From NCBI GenBank assembly GCA_905480605.1, contig CAJQRD010000014.1, positions 1 to 60,061 of the forward strand: a stretch of 60,061 nucleotides of DNA. The letters are read 5' to 3'. Positions 36,801 through 45,575 of the stretch are shown piece by piece (the stretch's first letter is position 1; each line of letters starts with the position of its first letter). The DNA comes from an uncultured Saprospiraceae bacterium. GTDB lineage: Bacteria; Bacteroidota; Bacteroidia; Chitinophagales; Saprospiraceae. The notes beneath the pieces are model-generated. The model did no database searches. It was not told where the DNA came from and saw only the letters and a list, made by a program, of their open reading frames with translations. The translations under genes and the position numbers were made by a program.

Positions 36801-38591
36801 GTTTTCTGAATTTACTGGAAAAGTAATTTCATTTGCCCCTGCTGCCAAATCAGCAGTTGTCGGGTAATAATTGACAGTAACATTGGTAAGGTCACTGGCA
36901 ACAACGGTATCTAAATCTGTTTGGTCTATTACAACATTACCTGTTTGATTTATATCACAAAAGATTATAGAAGTATCCCGTGCCATGACATCAGGTATTA
37001 TATTAATTTGTTGAGTTGCAATCAGCTCCCGACCGCAAGGATCAATAGTAGCATATGTCACTAATACAAAACCTGCGCAACCGTTCCTATTGTCTTCAAT
37101 AAGTGGATTAAGGGTACCTGAAATTTTACAGTCTCTCGTCAATCCATTGGTATATTCAAGCGGTGAAATCACATAGGACTGATATTCCAGATTGCTCATA
37201 GTCGTATCAGAAGGTGGATTAAGAAATTGAGGAGCTGCCCATGGTAATATTGTTATTGTCTGTTGATGAAAAACTTCAAGTCCACAATCGTCCATAAAAA
37301 ACCATTCTCTTACAATTGTCCCGCCTTGACATGTATCTGCTTGAACAACTTCTGCACCCAAGACTTCAGTATCTTCTATACAGTTGTCTTCAACATCAAG
37401 AAAATCGACTTCATCAATTTCTAAGTCGTATAATGATAAATAACAATCTATAGTAATATCTTCGGGTGGCTTATCAAATTCTGGAGCATCTTCATCTTCA
37501 AAAACAACATCAATAAAAGTTTCATCACAACAAAACAGCATACAATCACTACCCATATAATCATCACCTACATCAGGAACTTCTATATCTTCTACAGTAA
37601 CAAAATTTAAACTGTATATTCTAAAAATATCACAAGTTGGCCATGTAAAATTATAATTTGAGACGCCATTTAAAACCAACACAACTTCTCCTTCGGAATT
37701 GACAAAGATTAAAAGTTCCGTATATATATCAGCATTGTTATATTCTTCTACTGCTATCTCTATGAACTCATTAGGACATTCTGGGGAATCATTGGCACTC
37801 AAATCTCCAGCATCAGGATTGGCTACTGTTATCATTACGCAATTAATTTCAGGATCTTCATCTACATCCAAACATATATTGCTTACATCTACACAAAGTT
37901 CATATTCGCCTTCATCCTCCCACGCAATCTCATAACTTGGAATATCCGTAACATCAATCTCCTCTCCATCTAAATACCAATGCCAATTTGTAGCTCCAGA
38001 TAGATTGTCAACAGTATAGATTATAGATTGTGCGACACAAATTACTTCATCCTCTGTTACCGGGTCATCCCAGTCCTCAATAAATTCATCACAATCTGTA
38101 GGAGAAACAGAAAGCTCATAATCACAAGCACTGCCAAAACAGCCATCCAGCATCACATAGTAGGATTCGCCAATAGTCAAACCTGCCAAGTCTATACTTG
38201 CTGTACTATCATCATTACATTGAGAATCACAATCAAGCTGCTCACTAAATGTACAGTCAGTATATACTGCCAATTGTGCTCCTTCGAAATTGTTAACTGT
38301 AGTGCAATTTTCAAATGCTACTTCTAAGGTTATATCAGAACACCATGCAATAAAAGCAAACCATGTAGGATTATTAGTTTGAGTGCCTCCTCCACAAAAT
38401 GGAGATGGTCCATCTCCTGGATGTAGAAAACTACCCATAGTACTACTAAAACCGTCAAGTTCAGCAACTGAACAAAGTACCTCTGCTGTCTCGCATGTAC
38501 ATTCGGGTTCGCTTCCTGTATCACATTGAGAATATGACACAGTGACTAAACTGCATAGGAAAAGTACTATACTAAAAACTGATTTTTTCAT
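33822..38591 (-). CDS. Giant type IX-secreted surface protein with type B (gliding-motility-type) C-terminal domain
   Basis: 1589 residues. A signal peptide (to about Ser21) precedes a Cys-rich N-terminal domain (F-A-F-I-A-W-C-S, about 75-165), a PKD-like segment (about 170-255), several Ig/HYR-like beta domains (370-620) and a four-fold repeat (about 705-1095) with C-[ND]-x-[NP]-G-T-x5-D-D. Further Ig-like units follow. The last 95 residues are the T9SS type B sorting domain: I-Y-I-P-N-V-I-N-P-G-E-R-E-D-F, I-Y-D-R-W-G-N-L-V-F, G-W-D-G-T-R-D-G and G-V-Y-V-Y-H-V-Q-Y. It is acidic throughout, exported across the outer membrane and probably held at the surface as an adhesin or scaffold. A tetranucleotide repeat lies 52 bp upstream of the start. 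Confidence 0.93.
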   Translation of the reverse strand: MKKSVFSIVLFLCSLVTVSYSQCDTGSEPECTCETAEVLCSVAELDGFSSTMGSFLHPGDGPSPFCGGGTQTNNPTWFAFIAWCSDITLEVAFENCTTVNNFEGAQLAVYTDCTFSEQLDCDSQCNDDSTASIDLAGLTIGESYYVMLDGCFGSACDYELSVSPTDCDEFIEDWDDPVTEDEVICVAQSIIYTVDNLSGATNWHWYLDGEEIDVTDIPSYEIAWEDEGEYELCVDVSNICLDVDEDPEINCVMITVANPDAGDLSANDSPECPNEFIEIAVEEYNNADIYTELLIFVNSEGEVVLVLNGVSNYNFTWPTCDIFRIYSLNFVTVEDIEVPDVGDDYMGSDCMLFCCDETFIDVVFEDEDAPEFDKPPEDITIDCYLSLYDLEIDEVDFLDVEDNCIEDTEVLGAEVVQADTCQGGTIVREWFFMDDCGLEVFHQQTITILPWAAPQFLNPPSDTTMSNLEYQSYVISPLEYTNGLTRDCKISGTLNPLIEDNRNGCAGFVLVTYATIDPCGRELIATQQINIIPDVMARDTSIIFCDINQTGNVVIDQTDLDTVVASDLTNVTVNYYPTTADLAAGANEITFPVNSENLPEAFIYATVTDAGGCYSELNIEIKIQAVPSLDLMSMAETCLGSADGSIEISVPINLSTYTLLQDNDTININTISDLIPGNYKFLLIDSLGCSVLDSIEVGTGFEINFENVFSDCNNNGTGTNSTDDFYEVEFVLVGGSGQFSLDVGSVINQGTYNYDETISIQVPADGNVITLTATDVIFNCTTSFDLGNLEQCSTDCELSLDQLDSVCNDNGTPLDPLDDYFEYTVNVSAINSGSSNMYNIYVDNVLTFSFDYDVVSNFNLDATNASVTLGFEDLDQNDCSLNLDTDLLIPCSNLCQLDISIESVDCIDPGTPSNNNDDLFEVGIIVSGINASSSFTVEQTGGVFNYNELIVLDNNLILNGDLVVEIFDSNDISCVAEVTIPAPAPCSTPCDLELLDLAILDCDDNGTGMVDTDDFFSIEFTVGSILGSGSDFILIDDNGNEFGPFVYGNTNFLGPFIADGSEIVLSLSDAFNTSCILELSISQEGCSTCNHSLELNADILTIDCENTTSNLDAQGDEAIVEYLWEGPDNFISSLAEIGVGVSGEYTLQAIFQDGCVLNESITIVSSTDVPISNAGDDLLLNCETATVTLDGTQSEYGNNVIINWLDESGNIISEDIQFEVSEPGLYGLQLIDAVNNCISEIDMVLVEENVDIPVAIIYADPGNILDCIILNVNLSYEVEPNTDYNWIVNNQIVSTQNELILSEPQTVGLIAVNIISECQSESSLMILDETTYPQISILDVEKLDCTTGESCVTANNSSNNDIQYSWYDTNGTLISNDEITYCFGTSGEYTVELVDLVNGCTNTESFVIEGPTLPSIDLREQITLINDETGELSAELNIDENLLASILWEGEASLSCYNCLNPTILSAQDSTVLSLTITTLEGCVDVAEVLIRVKRIPNIYIPNVINPGEREDFTVFSSSDINTIEKLAIYDRWGNLVFVNESFSPNDSDLGWDGTRDGNSLEQGVYVYHVQYKVDGQIENVFGTVTLLK
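35307..36479 (-). repeat. Four tandem Cys/acidic repeats inside the 1589-aa surface protein
   Basis: Four protein repeats of about 95-99 residues begin at Cys712, Cys807, Cys906 and Cys1002. Each opens with C-[ND]-x-[NP]-G-T, five variable residues, D-D-[FYL]-[FY], then a beta strand ending E-[FVI], and closes near a second Cys and a C-[ST]-x-x-C motif. DNA similarity between copies is low, so they are old. Confidence 0.75.
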
Positions 38592-38643
38592 GCCCTGAAA
38601 AATTATGATACAAATTAACTACGAAATGACAATTATCCTAACA

Positions 38644-38667
38644 TAAATAAATAAATAAATAAATAAA
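38644..38667. repeat. Tetranucleotide tract (TAAA)x6 upstream of the giant surface-protein gene
   Basis: Six uninterrupted TAAA units, read TTTA on the transcribed strand, lying 52 bp before the ATG of the 1589-aa gene and 64 bp after the end of the SRPBCC gene. The position is right for altering promoter spacing if unit number varies. Confidence 0.85.
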
Positions 38668-38731
38668 AATCTGAAGAATACCTGGACTTCATTTCCAACC
38701 AAAAGAAAGAATAAGAAATGAAATTTCATCA

Positions 38732-39175
38732 TCAAACTAGTTTTTTAAAATAGTCTTGATAGATATTCTTCCTAGGATAAAAACCTAGGAATATTGCTGG
38801 GAACAGTAATAAAGAAAAAATGAAATTTCTTCCAGAAAAAGTAATATCATCAATTATCAAGGAGTTCTCATCATCAATTTTCTCTACGATGTGACAGTGA
38901 GTCCAACTCGCTAATGGCCAAGGGAGTTTGACACCCACATCAACAAACCAAGCCTGCTTATCGTTTACTCCGTCTTCTACAATATCGCTGACCCATTCAG
39001 CCTTTATTGGACTGAGAAACTTAATGTGGACTTTATCTCCCTTTTGAGAGCCAGTAAATTCTACAATTTCCATCTGACCGATGGGCGGTTTGAGGGCTTC
39101 GAAAAGGTTACGGTCGAAAGCAGACATGATTTTTTTATAATTTCCCTTGACAGAGGTTTTCAGTATTAATTTCAT
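38732..39175 (-). CDS. SRPBCC (START/Bet v1-like) superfamily protein
   Basis: 147 residues. A helix-grip ligand-binding protein: V-K-G-N-Y-K-K-I-M-S-A-F-D-R-N-L-F-E-A-L-K-P-P as the first helix, V-E-F-T-G-S-Q-K-G-D-K-V-H-I as the following strands, L-P-W-P-L-A-S-W-T-H-C-H-I-V-E-K-I and a C-terminal helix with F-L-G-F-Y-P-R-K-N-I-Y-Q-D-Y-F-K-K-L. The hydrophobic F-I-F-S-L-L-L-F-P-A-I-F-L stretch (about 118-130) is part of the last helix, not clearly a membrane anchor. Common single-gene family in Bacteroidota; the ligand is unknown. It lies upstream of the giant surface-protein gene on the same strand, but with the repeat tract between. Confidence 0.8.
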   Translation of the reverse strand: MKLILKTSVKGNYKKIMSAFDRNLFEALKPPIGQMEIVEFTGSQKGDKVHIKFLSPIKAEWVSDIVEDGVNDKQAWFVDVGVKLPWPLASWTHCHIVEKIDDENSLIIDDITFSGRNFIFSLLLFPAIFLGFYPRKNIYQDYFKKLV

Positions 39176-39335
39176 ATTTGCGTACGTAATTTAGTAGTAA
39201 ACAAATGATATGTAGGAATTGTTGAAGAAGGAATCAAAATAGGTTAACGTTTTCACCTAGCCCCAAACAGAGACTTTCCTAGTTTTCTTTGCAACAGCAT
39301 AATTAGTTTCATCCATGCATTCCTTCAAATACTAA

Positions 39336-41399
39336 TTACTCTTTATCCTTATACTTTTCAAACCAAGCCAGAATACTTGCTACTTTGGCAACCAAGTTAC
39401 TTGGCTTGTTGGCAATGCCATGTGAAGCACCTGGAATTCTTACCATGGCCGTTTCAACGTTTTCCAATTTCAATGCTGCATAAAACTGCTCTGTTTCCGC
39501 TATGGGTGTTCTGAAATCCTCCTCACCAGTTAGCAACATGGTTGGTGTGGTTATATTACCAACATAAGACAATGGCGAGCGTTTTAAATAGTTATCTGGA
39601 TCTTCCCATGGCTTTTTAGCAAACCAATATTTTGAGAAGAATTGAACGCCATCCGCGTATAACACAAAGCTGTACCAATTAATAACTGGCTTGGCAACAA
39701 CTGCTGCTTTAAATCGATCGGTCTTACCGACTATCCACGCCGTAAGCGTACCGCCACCGCTTCCTCCAGTAACAAATAAATTTTTATCATCAATGAATCC
39801 TTTTTTGATAACTGCATCAACCCCAGACATAAGATCGTCATAATCATGATTTGGGTAGTCGTGATGTATCAAATTTCCAAACTCCTCGCCATAACTTGTA
39901 CTTCCTCTTGGGTTAGAATAAAGCACGACATATCCTGCAGCAGCAAATGCCTGTATTTCGGCTGAATATACAGAGCCATAACTTGCAAATGGGCCTCCAT
40001 GTATTTCCAAAATCATTGGATACTTTTTACTGGCATCAAAGTTTGGAGGAGTGACTACCCACCCTTGTATTTTTCGCTGATCAAATGAAGATTCCCACCA
40101 TATTTCTTCTACATTTCCAAGGTTCCTAAAAGAGAACAGGTCATCATTAAGTGCCGTCAATCGGATATTAGATTTTAAGTCTGCAACACCAAGGTCGGCC
40201 GGATGATTTGTTCCACCAAGTGTGTAGGCGAATTTATTTGTATTTGATACCGTATAACTGGCGGCATTATAAGGTCTGCCAAGTGATAGGCCACCTAATT
40301 TTTCTGTGATTATAGTCACCTTTCCAGCCAATGTAATGTATGCCAATTTGGTATCTCCTTTATCATCATATTGAAAATATAGCCCCGTACCATCATTACC
40401 CCAATTAATATTCTGAACATCTCTATCAAAGTCTTCAGAAATAATTTCGGAATTGGTTCCGTCTACATTCATAACATAAAGATTGGTAATTTGATAACCT
40501 TGGTATGTGTCATCAAATCCTAAGTACGCGATTTTTGTTCCGCTTGGTGACAATACTGGATTGTTGTCAGGACCATATCGATTCGTTAATGATTTTATCG
40601 TACCATCATTTAAATTTATTTGATGAATCTCTCCATCAAGGGGTTCTATTTCTTCTGGCTTATGAAAATTGGCATTGAAAAAAAGCCTTACATTGTCTTT
40701 TGACCAAATTGGTTTACTGTGATTAATATCCGTAAAAGTCAATTGCCTTGGTGTGCCTCCCTCAATAGGCAAAGTAAATAATTGCATGTTGCCACTTCTC
40801 AAATATCCTTGCCCATCACCGCGGTAGTTCATATCATCAATATAAATAGGTGGGGTGTTCCATATGGCTCCTTCAGGTTTGTTCGGCATTTTTACAATTG
40901 ACTCATGCTTTTTGGGTACAAACATATTAAATGCTATAGTGTTATCATCGTATGACCAAGCCACATCATTTGGCACCTCCGTTGTGTTTGTCAATGGAGC
41001 AGTTTCTTTTGTATCCATCCACATCATATACAACCTCATTTTCTCATCAGCCATATTCGATTTGAAAATTACTTTTTTTCCATCATGTGACCATCTGGCA
41101 TAAAAATCGTTTTGGTTTCCAGTGGTAAGTGGTCTATTGTTAGAACCGTCAAAATTTATGATCCATAGATTTGATAAATTTCTATCAGTCATAATATCTT
41201 TGAAATTCCGAACATAGATAATTCTGGATCCATCAGGAGAGATCTGTGGATCAGACACATACTCCATATTAAATATGTCAATAAGTTCTAAGTTTGATTT
41301 TACTTGACTGTAACTACATTGAACTATAAGAAATAAAAGTAAAATCGTTTTTAATAAATGCTTCATTATACTGGTTTTTAATTTATTTCTATAATCCAT
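39336..41399 (-). CDS. Secreted S9 family (prolyl-oligopeptidase-type) peptidase
   Basis: 687 residues; Met12 (codon at 41366) gives the better signal peptide (M-K-H-L-L-K-T-I-L-L-L-F-L-I-V-Q-C-S-Y-S). Residues about 35-420 are a beta-propeller of WD40/PD40-like blades (I-S-P-D-G-S-R-I-I-Y-V-R, A-R-W-S-H-D-G-K-K-V-I-F). The C-terminal alpha/beta-hydrolase (about 455-687) has H-G-G-P, the nucleophile Ser547 in G-G-S-G-G-G, Asp628 in G-E-E-D-F-R and His660 in G-A-S-H-G-I, the acylaminoacyl-peptidase-type arrangement. It cleaves short peptides after removal of larger fragments by other proteases, probably in the periplasm. Length and motifs are complete. Monocistronic. Confidence 0.93.
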   Translation of the reverse strand: MDYRNKLKTSIMKHLLKTILLLFLIVQCSYSQVKSNLELIDIFNMEYVSDPQISPDGSRIIYVRNFKDIMTDRNLSNLWIINFDGSNNRPLTTGNQNDFYARWSHDGKKVIFKSNMADEKMRLYMMWMDTKETAPLTNTTEVPNDVAWSYDDNTIAFNMFVPKKHESIVKMPNKPEGAIWNTPPIYIDDMNYRGDGQGYLRSGNMQLFTLPIEGGTPRQLTFTDINHSKPIWSKDNVRLFFNANFHKPEEIEPLDGEIHQINLNDGTIKSLTNRYGPDNNPVLSPSGTKIAYLGFDDTYQGYQITNLYVMNVDGTNSEIISEDFDRDVQNINWGNDGTGLYFQYDDKGDTKLAYITLAGKVTIITEKLGGLSLGRPYNAASYTVSNTNKFAYTLGGTNHPADLGVADLKSNIRLTALNDDLFSFRNLGNVEEIWWESSFDQRKIQGWVVTPPNFDASKKYPMILEIHGGPFASYGSVYSAEIQAFAAAGYVVLYSNPRGSTSYGEEFGNLIHHDYPNHDYDDLMSGVDAVIKKGFIDDKNLFVTGGSGGGTLTAWIVGKTDRFKAAVVAKPVINWYSFVLYADGVQFFSKYWFAKKPWEDPDNYLKRSPLSYVGNITTPTMLLTGEEDFRTPIAETEQFYAALKLENVETAMVRIPGASHGIANKPSNLVAKVASILAWFEKYKDKE

Positions 41400-41553
41400 T
41401 ATTATTTATTATTTCCATTTACTTGATCGTCCATCACTGCGAATTTTTCTCGGTATTCAAAATTTGAACAATGCTTTTTTCAAATGTACGATTTATTTTT
41501 ACTTATAAACTACAGCCAGTTTACTTACATTATGACCAGTAGGCAGGAAATTG

Positions 41554-42627
41554 TTATTTTACAAAATCTGGCCATCTCTTTAAATACTTTATAAACTTTT
41601 CTCCTAATCCTTCCTTTTTAAGATGTTCTTCTGAAACTGGAACTGTAATAGGAATAAAATTAGGGTGTTCAATAACCAATTTTGGAAAGTTGTGATGTAA
41701 TATTGCTGAAGTTCCAATAGTCACAAAATCTACTTCAGAATCTAAAATTTTTTGTACATCAAAAGCGTTACTGATTTTTCCAGCAACAGTCCATTTTACC
41801 TGTTTAAAATCTAAAGATTTAAAGTGTTCCAACAAAGTGATTTTTTGATATCTTTCTTCATGAGGTATTTTAAAACTATCCCACAAGGAAATGTCTAAAA
41901 AATCAATATTCCCTTCATCAATTAATCCCTGACAAACCGTTTTTACCTCTTCAAGATCCATTCCAAATCTTTCGGGAGACAATCTAACACCAAGTAAAAA
42001 TTCCTTACCACACTTTAATCTTATACCATCAACAATCTCAAAAAGAAGGCGTGATCTGTTTAACAGTGAGCCACCATAATCATCTGTTCTTTTATTTATT
42101 TCCGCACTTAAAAATTGGGTTAAAATATAACCATGAGCACCGTGTACCTCAACACCATTATAACCACATTTTTTGGCACGAATAGCTGCAGAAATAAAAT
42201 CTTCTCTTAATTGTTTAACTTCCGTGATAGTAAGACCGCGCGCATTGGTTTTCTCGTTGTTAGAAGGGCAAACAGGATTTCCATTTATCAATTCAGCTGG
42301 AGATCGCATTCCAGCATGATGTAATTGAACAACAGCTAAACTTCCATGTGTTTTAATATTAGCCGTTAACTTTTTATGTCCTTCAATTAAGTTATCACTA
42401 AAAATACCTAGTTGACCAGGGAATCCCTTTCCAACTTCTTGGACATGAGAAGCGCAAGTCATTACCAAACCAAACCCACCTTCTGCTCTCATCGTTAGCC
42501 ATTTTAGCTCATCAGTAGAAAGTTGACCATCATCATGGCTTTGTTGGTTGGTTAATGGCGCTAGCATAAATCTATTTTTCATAAATGCGCCACAAGAAAA
42601 AGTCAATGTAGAATTTGCTCTGATCAT
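41554..42627 (-). CDS. NADH:flavin oxidoreductase / old yellow enzyme family
   Basis: 357 residues: a single FMN-binding TIM barrel without the C-terminal FAD/Fe-S domains of the larger members. Family motifs: A-P-L-T-N-Q-Q-S near residue 23, Q-L-H-H-A-G-M-R near 101, V-E-V-H-G-A-H-G-Y-I-L-T-Q-F-L-S (about 160-175) and R-T-D-D-Y-G-G-S-L-L-N-R-S-R (about 180-193). V-D-F-V-T-I-G-T-S-A-I near 310 binds the FMN phosphate. It reduces electron-poor C=C bonds or related substrates with NAD(P)H; the physiological substrate is unknown. It follows, 239 bp away and on the same strand, the Rieske/acetolactate-decarboxylase-like pair, so a linked pathway is possible. Confidence 0.9.
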   Translation of the reverse strand: MIRANSTLTFSCGAFMKNRFMLAPLTNQQSHDDGQLSTDELKWLTMRAEGGFGLVMTCASHVQEVGKGFPGQLGIFSDNLIEGHKKLTANIKTHGSLAVVQLHHAGMRSPAELINGNPVCPSNNEKTNARGLTITEVKQLREDFISAAIRAKKCGYNGVEVHGAHGYILTQFLSAEINKRTDDYGGSLLNRSRLLFEIVDGIRLKCGKEFLLGVRLSPERFGMDLEEVKTVCQGLIDEGNIDFLDISLWDSFKIPHEERYQKITLLEHFKSLDFKQVKWTVAGKISNAFDVQKILDSEVDFVTIGTSAILHHNFPKLVIEHPNFIPITVPVSEEHLKKEGLGEKFIKYLKRWPDFVK

Positions 42628-42866
42628 ATTGGTTATTAAAAATTATTTGAGTTTATAAATAAAAATTTGGATTTATAAATTTAGGGTTTTCCAAGTAGGA
42701 TAAATTCTGATATAGAGAGTTAGATTTTTGAACATTGGTTTCGTTTTTATTCATTTTTAGTAAAAAAATCATAAGGCCATATAGCATATCTCTTTAAATA
42801 TTTTTGTATCTCTGATTCTTACTGTAATTTTAACAGGAACAAAACCTTCTGTTAGACACTATTTAA

Positions 42867-43601
42867 TTAGTTCTTAGGAAGACTTAAAACCATATTCTCC
42901 CCCAACTCTAATTCATCAACATGGCCCGCAATTTTACCATCTTGCAATTTTACATGCATGTGCATATTTGTCGTATGATGGGTAAATATGGAATGGTGGG
43001 AATTAGAATAGAAACCAAGCAATTCAACATCAATGTTTTCAATGCCTCCGTTTAAACCAGATGAGACATGCTTACTGTGTGAGTGTTCCTGATCTCCATC
43101 CTTCCAATTTATCACATGCCAATGTACTTCTTTCAATTTTCCTTCTATTCTGAATGGAAATGGTTGCTTGGTATCAATTTTGTTTTCAAATGCTACTTTT
43201 TGAATATAGCTTTCAAGTTCTTTTCCCGAAGTAAGATTATCAGGTAATTTGATTGAAACCCAATCTTTAACCGTTGCATATACTAAAAGAGTTGCCCGTT
43301 TCGAATAGCTGGTGTCAAATTTCAAGATGTTTTTTTCAACAAATGAAACATATGGTTTACTATCAAAAATTTGAATCTCACCTTTTAAATTTTCTACAGC
43401 CCCAAGTGCATAAAAGTTTTCGAGCGTACTAAATTCTGATAAATCGACTTTAGCTGACAAATCTCCTTTATGCATTATATTTTTCAATGCCCCTTTATAT
43501 TCAACTTGAAATGATTGGTTTATTTTTGAGTCAAAACAACTTGTGAAAATCATCAGCCATAGAATTGCAAAATTTGTTTGTTTAATTTTTGATTTTAACA
43601 T
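42867..43601 (-). CDS. Acetolactate-decarboxylase-like lipoprotein
   Basis: 244 residues. The signal ends W-L-M-I-F-T-S-C, so Cys22 is a probable lipid anchor, which is unusual because classical alpha-acetolactate decarboxylases are cytosolic. The rest follows that family: F-Y-A-L-G-A-V-E-N-L-K-G-E-I-Q-I-F-D near residues 63-80 matches the G-x-F-x-x-L-x-G-E-M-x-x-x-D motif, F-P-F-R-I-E-G lies mid-chain, and the metal site is His214-x-His216 plus His227. The 1, 3, 14 spacing is exactly that of the zinc histidines 194/196/207 of the characterised enzyme. Classical members convert acetolactate to acetoin; I do not infer that reaction here. It starts 40 bp after the Rieske oxygenase gene, so they probably form an operon. 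Confidence 0.72.
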   Translation of the reverse strand: MLKSKIKQTNFAILWLMIFTSCFDSKINQSFQVEYKGALKNIMHKGDLSAKVDLSEFSTLENFYALGAVENLKGEIQIFDSKPYVSFVEKNILKFDTSYSKRATLLVYATVKDWVSIKLPDNLTSGKELESYIQKVAFENKIDTKQPFPFRIEGKLKEVHWHVINWKDGDQEHSHSKHVSSGLNGGIENIDVELLGFYSNSHHSIFTHHTTNMHMHVKLQDGKIAGHVDELELGENMVLSLPKN

Positions 43602-43641
43602 TGGTTTTCGTTTTTTACTTTGACTTCACATCCCAAAATCT

Positions 43642-44736
43642 TCACTCCTCTCTAGTCATAAACTTACTCAACAACAGGTGAAAATGATGAACACCCTGTT
43701 CGCGTATTGGTGAAAATCGGCCTGCCTTATAAAAATGAGATTTAATGCCTTGATGCACACTCTCAACAACATCCTCGTCCTCTTTCTCTACCCTATCCAA
43801 AAACTCTCCCGCACTTCCTTCTATCTTTGTTTCGTCCCAAACATAAGACAAAAAACTCAATTTCGTCAGTTCTTTGGATATGGGCTTTACGATATTGACA
43901 GACAAACCCCATGGGTAAAAATTAAACATCATATTCGGAAATACCCAGTAATAATAAGAGGCCACATTTTTACCGTAATCAGGGTGGTCTGTTGGTAAAT
44001 CAAAAGTATTGGCATCACTATCTGCATAGCCAATCTGCAAGTTACAATTGTCATAAATATGAGTGGCATAATTACCATAATCTAAAGCTTTATTGAGATC
44101 GTGGTGTACAAATGGGATGTGAAATCCTTCTAAAAAATTATCACAATACAATGCCCAATGTGCGTTTACACGATAGTCTTTCGATCTGCTGGCATCGAAA
44201 ACAAAATCATCTATAGGTAAGAAGCCTACCCGTGCTTTCATTGTCTCAATGATGCTTTGGAAATCAAACTTTTCATCAAATCCTGCAAACAACATTGGCC
44301 CCCATTTTATCAAAGGAAAGGTATGCAAATCATCACAGGGCCTTGGAAAATTTTGAGCTTGCTTGAATTCAGGCATGAATTCAAATTTTCCATCGAGACC
44401 AAATCGTCGGCCATGGTAGCCACACACCAGTTCTTTCGTTTTGGCTCTTTCGCTGAGTATAAGATTTGCGCGATGTGTACAGACGTTTGAAAAGCAATGC
44501 AGTTTGCTTGAAGCATCATTGGACAATATAAGAGATTCACCCAGGTATTTATCCAGAACATTTATGGGTAGTACCTCATTTGGGTTTTGTATTTCTTCGG
44601 CATTGCACAAAAACTGCCAGGTCTTTAAAAACACCTTTTCTTTTAAGGCTTCAAATATCTGATCGCTTCTGTAAAAAGAAGCGGGAAGGGTTTCTGCTTT
44701 TTCGATCTCTGGATGGATGTGGAATTTATGACTCAT
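43642..44736 (-). CDS. Rieske 2Fe-2S ring-hydroxylating-type oxygenase, alpha subunit
   Basis: 364 residues, cytosolic. The N-terminal Rieske domain (about 35-130) binds a 2Fe-2S cluster with Cys86-x-His88 (N-V-C-T-H-R) and Cys105-x2-His108 (V-C-G-Y-H-G-R-R-F). The C-terminal catalytic domain binds mononuclear iron through His206 and His211 (N-F-L-E-G-F-H-I-P-F-V-H) and a later acidic residue in a D/E-rich helix. Length and the missing linker resemble the choline/glycine-betaine monooxygenase branch (quaternary amine or small-substrate oxygenases) more than aromatic dioxygenases. No ferredoxin or reductase gene is adjacent, so electrons must come from a shared reductase. Followed after 40 bp by the acetolactate-decarboxylase-like gene. 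Confidence 0.9.
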   Translation of the reverse strand: MSHKFHIHPEIEKAETLPASFYRSDQIFEALKEKVFLKTWQFLCNAEEIQNPNEVLPINVLDKYLGESLILSNDASSKLHCFSNVCTHRANLILSERAKTKELVCGYHGRRFGLDGKFEFMPEFKQAQNFPRPCDDLHTFPLIKWGPMLFAGFDEKFDFQSIIETMKARVGFLPIDDFVFDASRSKDYRVNAHWALYCDNFLEGFHIPFVHHDLNKALDYGNYATHIYDNCNLQIGYADSDANTFDLPTDHPDYGKNVASYYYWVFPNMMFNFYPWGLSVNIVKPISKELTKLSFLSYVWDETKIEGSAGEFLDRVEKEDEDVVESVHQGIKSHFYKAGRFSPIREQGVHHFHLLLSKFMTREE

Positions 44737-45575
44737 AAAAATATAAATATGCTAAGTTTATCTGTGCTAAAAGTAAATATTTAATTTATATCATTCTTAG
44801 TATAATTATTAATTAAGTCAAGTAACTCGAAAAATCGACAGTCATATTGCTTGTTGTATGCAAAATAGCAGGTGCAGCTGTATTTATAATGCCAACAGTC
44901 TTGGCTTATTATGTGGTTCGCAAACCTACTCTTTTGTCGCCTTGTTTATTTATATGTTATTCAATTTTTATCCGAATCCAATTTCGAATCGCCATACAAT
45001 AAAATTGGAATTAGATTTTTTCTTTAGTGATAATATTTCCATATTAATAGAGCCTTGTTAAAGCAATACATGGTAAACATAGTTGTAAAACTGTTGATAT
45101 TGATTGTTCTGATATTTTGCCTAGACAATACCTGGCAAATTATACAACTCAAAACACCGTATTAATTAGATTAATAGCTTAGATACAATAATGTTTGACT
45201 GTCGCATTATACTCGCTATTTCAAGGTCTCTAATGTCTGGTTTCTATTGTACAAGTAATTTACCACAAAAAGTATAATGCCATTTATTTCTAGGGTCAGA
45301 ATGCAGTATTTTTCATCAGTCTCAATTAGTTTTAAACCGAGCTCTGAAACAGATTAGGGAAAAAATATGTAAAAAAAAATTGATTTATTAGTACTGTCAA
45401 TAGTCAATCGACATTTCGTACATTTACTAAGGATTAGAAAATTATCTTTCACTAATAAGAATTTGTTGTCTTCGCATCTGAGCTAACGGTTTATGTATAG
45501 CTCGTTATAGAATATAAACTGTGATTTTTCTTCCTGCTCAAATGTAACAATTATACACGGTTATTACCCGAAGCA
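44737..45575. other. 840-bp non-coding stretch
   Basis: No credible gene on either strand. A 67-codon plus-strand frame (44858-45061) begins in a Cys-rich, low-plausibility sequence and I regard it as chance. The segment 44845-44960 has a higher G+C content than its surroundings and is a candidate for a dispersed repeat. No hairpin terminator found. Confidence 0.45.

Noticed and set aside
38644-38667. CRISPR-like or minisatellite array
   Set aside because: The unit is only four bases and there are no spacers; it is a simple tetranucleotide repeat.
44858-45061. 67-codon plus-strand ORF
   Set aside because: Cys- and aromatic-rich random-looking sequence, no start context, no family pattern, in a spacer without other coding signs.
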